From positions 1 through 64,000 of the forward strand of contig CAMDKI010000008.1 of assembly GCA_945901065.1 (NCBI GenBank): 64,000 nucleotides of DNA, read 5' to 3'. The notes beneath the pieces are model-generated. The model saw nothing but the letters and a program-made list of their open reading frames with translations, did not search any database and was not told where the DNA came from. This DNA is from Chitinophaga pinensis (GTDB taxonomy: Bacteria > Bacteroidota > Bacteroidia > Chitinophagales > CAIOSU01). The position numbers and the translations under genes were made by a program. Shown here in pieces: positions 61,758-64,000 of this stretch; the first letter of the stretch is position 1; every line of letters begins with the position of its first letter.

Positions 61758-64000
61758 TTAATTTGTTTTTAGCCCATTGCGCGAGTATATAAAGTAGTTG
61801 TTGTACAGCACCGTATCGGCATTATCGGTTGGTTTATAGGCAGTAGCTTCCGCGGGCAGTATCATAAATTGATCGGCTGTTTGGTAATGACCTTTGAGCA
61901 ACAAATCCAATTTGGCTGGGGCTTTGGTTGGGTTAAGCTTTACCGATACGCGCAACCACCCACTGTATGCATCCCAAAACTTGCTTGGGTTTAGGTAAAT
62001 GCTTTGCTCCGTTCCCTCACCCGAAAGCAACCCAAACACCTCGCCCATGCCCCAGAATTTAGGGTCAATTTTTATCCAAAAACTGGCCTCCAGGGTATCT
62101 TCGCTTGCTGCAACATCCAAGCCCTTAGCCATCCAAATAGTATCGTTTACTGAGGTTAGTCCACCCGATTGAAACATACCTAACTGGTTTGCTTGATCAT
62201 CGTAATCTTGTTCATAATAATAACCCCCTTGGCTTACAAGCAGTTCGCCTTGGGTCAATAATGAGTCTTTGACTGCTTCAAACTGTGCGTAATAGTCCTG
62301 ACCCTTAGGTTGTAAAGCAGTAAGTGGCAAGTTGTAAAAAGAAGTATTACCAACGGTAAAGAGTAGTTCGGCAGCTTGCAGCATGGTTTGTTCGCCACTG
62401 CTCAGTTCTGCTCCGTTATATATCAATAGAAATGGCCGGATATCGCCATTTAAATCGGCTGTATAAGTGCGCTCAATAGTTGGCGCGGCAAACAACTGCC
62501 ATACCTTTGCTGTTTGCGAAAGCGAGGTGCGCGACATGTTGCAGCCCACCATAGGCAGGTGCAACTGAAAAGAAGTTTGTATACACCTGTAAAACAGCCC
62601 ACCATCAACATTGGTACCCAGCTTTTCGGAGCCAGCCATAAAAAACGGCAACGGCATAATGGCTTGGTACTTATTGTTCAGTAAGTCATGTTTTGCAAGG
62701 TCTTCTGCTGAAATTATATCGGTAAGCAGGTCATTTGCAGTACCATACTTATAGTTTTCAACAACTGTTTTTTGTATCGGGCGCAAAAACAATTGCACCT
62801 CGTAACCCCATATGCAAATGGCCATTAACAATATATAGGTGCCAACTTTCCGGGCCTTTTTTATGCCCAAATACCGATACAATTGGTATAAGGTAAAAGC
62901 GCTCAAAGTAGTATAAACGTAATAAAACACCCACGCAAAACGCCCCAACGAGCGAAACTGCTTTACGCCATCGGGCAGCCAATCGAGTAGCAGTATAATC
63001 GGAAACCCTGTAGAAAACAACATGATGATAACCGACGGCCAAACGGCTGTTTGCAATGGGGCGGGCAGCACCAACCGGCCTATGACCCTAAACCGATACT
63101 TGGCTGCATAGCCCGAAAACTTGAACAGGAAAAACCCGATTATGGGCAACCCCAAGAAGCCAACGTAGGCGATGCCTTCCCAGTTGGCGTTTTTCCCGAA
63201 AATTAGCGGCTTATACGAGGGCAAAAATAGGCTTTGGAAATTGGCCTTATAACCCCCAATGCCGTATGGTATGGCCACGCGGTCTGCTACCTCGCTGCTA
63301 CTTGCTAGCCATAACTGAAACACCATAAACGATACCCCAACCGCCACCACAATGGCACCAGCACGCAACATATAACTGCGCCACTGTTTCAAATTCAATA
63401 GAAAACCAAATACCGCCAAAAGCCCTGCAAACATGCCACACACAAACAGGTAGTAAACGTGCAAAAACTCAAGCGAAATGAGCGAAACGGCAAGCAATGC
63501 AGCCCAAAGTAGGTAATACTTTCGAGTAAGGGTATAGTGGCTCAATAGCCAAACTAATGGTACTGCAAAAGCGTAGCTTAACCCATAATGCCCCTGAAAC
63601 CTCATTATTTGTGGCGACATGAGGGTTATTAAAACAGCCACACCCAGCGCAAACACCCACGGCAGGTTGTTGGCCCTGAGCAGTAAGTACATAAACAATG
63701 CACAGAGCACCAAACTGACCACCATTGCCAGATTGAGCACTGCCACTACGTGATATCCGGTTAGGACGCCAACATGGCTATGATACCACTGCATGGCGGA
63801 GGCAAGCAGTGGCTGCGCATCGGCAAAAACGTAGTTGTCGCCGTAGGGGTAAAGCATGCCCGTAAAATGTGCCGAGCTATCGTGCAGGGTATACCAAATA
63901 GGTGTATAATAGTTCTTTATGCCATCACCACCGTTGCTAACAAGCGTATCGCCGGGGTGCTGCCATAGGGTAGTAAAGGCCAAAAACGAACTTAACCAAC
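61758..64000 (-). CDS. Large multi-span membrane protein with extracytoplasmic C-terminal domain, 5' end beyond window
   Basis: The frame is open from the stop at 61758 to the right edge (at least 746 residues). A TTG at 63981-63983 could be a start, but the upstream codons (W-L-S-S-F) continue in frame and look like the end of a first hydrophobic span, so the gene is probably cut. Visible part: GDGIKNYYTPIWYTLHDSS and YPYGDNYVFADAQPLL (first loop), about ten membrane spans to residue ~400, then a soluble domain of about 330 residues. The layout resembles YfhO-like and GT-C-fold proteins of glycan decoration (first-loop acidic residues), but no family is firmly recognised. It stands just after (minus-strand order before) tRNA-Phe on the same strand. 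Confidence 0.7.
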   Translation of the reverse strand, partial: WLSSFLAFTTLWQHPGDTLVSNGGDGIKNYYTPIWYTLHDSSAHFTGMLYPYGDNYVFADAQPLLASAMQWYHSHVGVLTGYHVVAVLNLAMVVSLVLCALFMYLLLRANNLPWVFALGVAVLITLMSPQIMRFQGHYGLSYAFAVPLVWLLSHYTLTRKYYLLWAALLAVSLISLEFLHVYYLFVCGMFAGLLAVFGFLLNLKQWRSYMLRAGAIVVAVGVSFMVFQLWLASSSEVADRVAIPYGIGGYKANFQSLFLPSYKPLIFGKNANWEGIAYVGFLGLPIIGFFLFKFSGYAAKYRFRVIGRLVLPAPLQTAVWPSVIIMLFSTGFPIILLLDWLPDGVKQFRSLGRFAWVFYYVYTTLSAFTLYQLYRYLGIKKARKVGTYILLMAICIWGYEVQLFLRPIQKTVVENYKYGTANDLLTDIISAEDLAKHDLLNNKYQAIMPLPFFMAGSEKLGTNVDGGLFYRCIQTSFQLHLPMVGCNMSRTSLSQTAKVWQLFAAPTIERTYTADLNGDIRPFLLIYNGAELSSGEQTMLQAAELLFTVGNTSFYNLPLTALQPKGQDYYAQFEAVKDSLLTQGELLVSQGGYYYEQDYDDQANQLGMFQSGGLTSVNDTIWMAKGLDVAASEDTLEASFWIKIDPKFWGMGEVFGLLSGEGTEQSIYLNPSKFWDAYSGWLRVSVKLNPTKAPAKLDLLLKGHYQTADQFMILPAEATAYKPTDNADTVLYNNYFIYSRNGLKTN

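Overview
The window is from a Bacteroidota chromosome. Four things point there: large secreted proteins with SprB-type and PKD repeats that end in type 9 secretion (T9SS) sorting domains; the order purN-purH-mreBCD-mrdA-rodA; a DUF4270 lipoprotein next to glmS; and promoter boxes of the TTG-N19/20-TAnnTTTG kind in place of sigma70 -35/-10 boxes. Shine-Dalgarno sequences are mostly absent, and TTG and GTG starts are frequent. I cannot place the organism below phylum or class.

Layout. 1-3539 (-) is a T9SS-type surface protein cut by the left edge. 4091-23625 (-) is one long, tightly packed surface-polysaccharide operon read from gmd. It makes GDP-L-fucose (gmd, fcl), holds an ABC exporter (Wzm permease; Wzt ATPase with an extra C-terminal domain) and a zinc-ribbon methyltransferase, then a VioA-like aminotransferase, a VioB/NeuD-like acetyltransferase and a WecF-like transferase. 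After these come about nine glycosyltransferases or GT-like proteins, two FkbM-type methyltransferases, an SDR epimerase and a sulfotransferase-like protein. 24136-29772 (+) is a giant T9SS adhesin facing away from the operon. 29919-37837 (+) is purN, purH and the rod-shape operon, followed by a probably frameshifted membrane-protein gene. 38377-40035 (-) is glnS. 40189-40905 (+) is a small toxin-antitoxin locus with an unusual third gene. 41023-42267 (+) is icd.

The right third holds a ComF-family gene, a seven-repeat SprB/T9SS protein, a (-) operon of glgA-like, DUF4270 and glmS genes, a divergent (+) operon of panC, panD, a flippase-like membrane protein and rfaE2, a short DUF1016 nuclease, an exonuclease/GIY-YIG fusion, an M28 peptidase lipoprotein, cysS, a FadH-type dienoyl-CoA reductase, tRNA-Phe(GAA), and a large membrane protein cut by the right edge.

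How it fits together. The polysaccharide operon supplies two 6-deoxy sugar branches: GDP-fucose, and a predicted dTDP-4-acetamido-4,6-dideoxyhexose made by the VioA/VioB-like pair and probably used by the WecF-like transferase. It exports the finished chain by an ABC route; no Wzx, Wzy, initiating transferase or rmlAB is visible here. T9SS cargo genes flank it on both sides. Some T9SS cargo is known to be anchored to a dedicated lipopolysaccharide, so a link is possible but unproven. The intergenic regions carry an inverted-repeat (MITE-like) element, period-7 and period-8 degenerate repeats just upstream of start codons, and two REP-like elements. I saw no CRISPR array, prophage, rRNA or intact insertion sequence.
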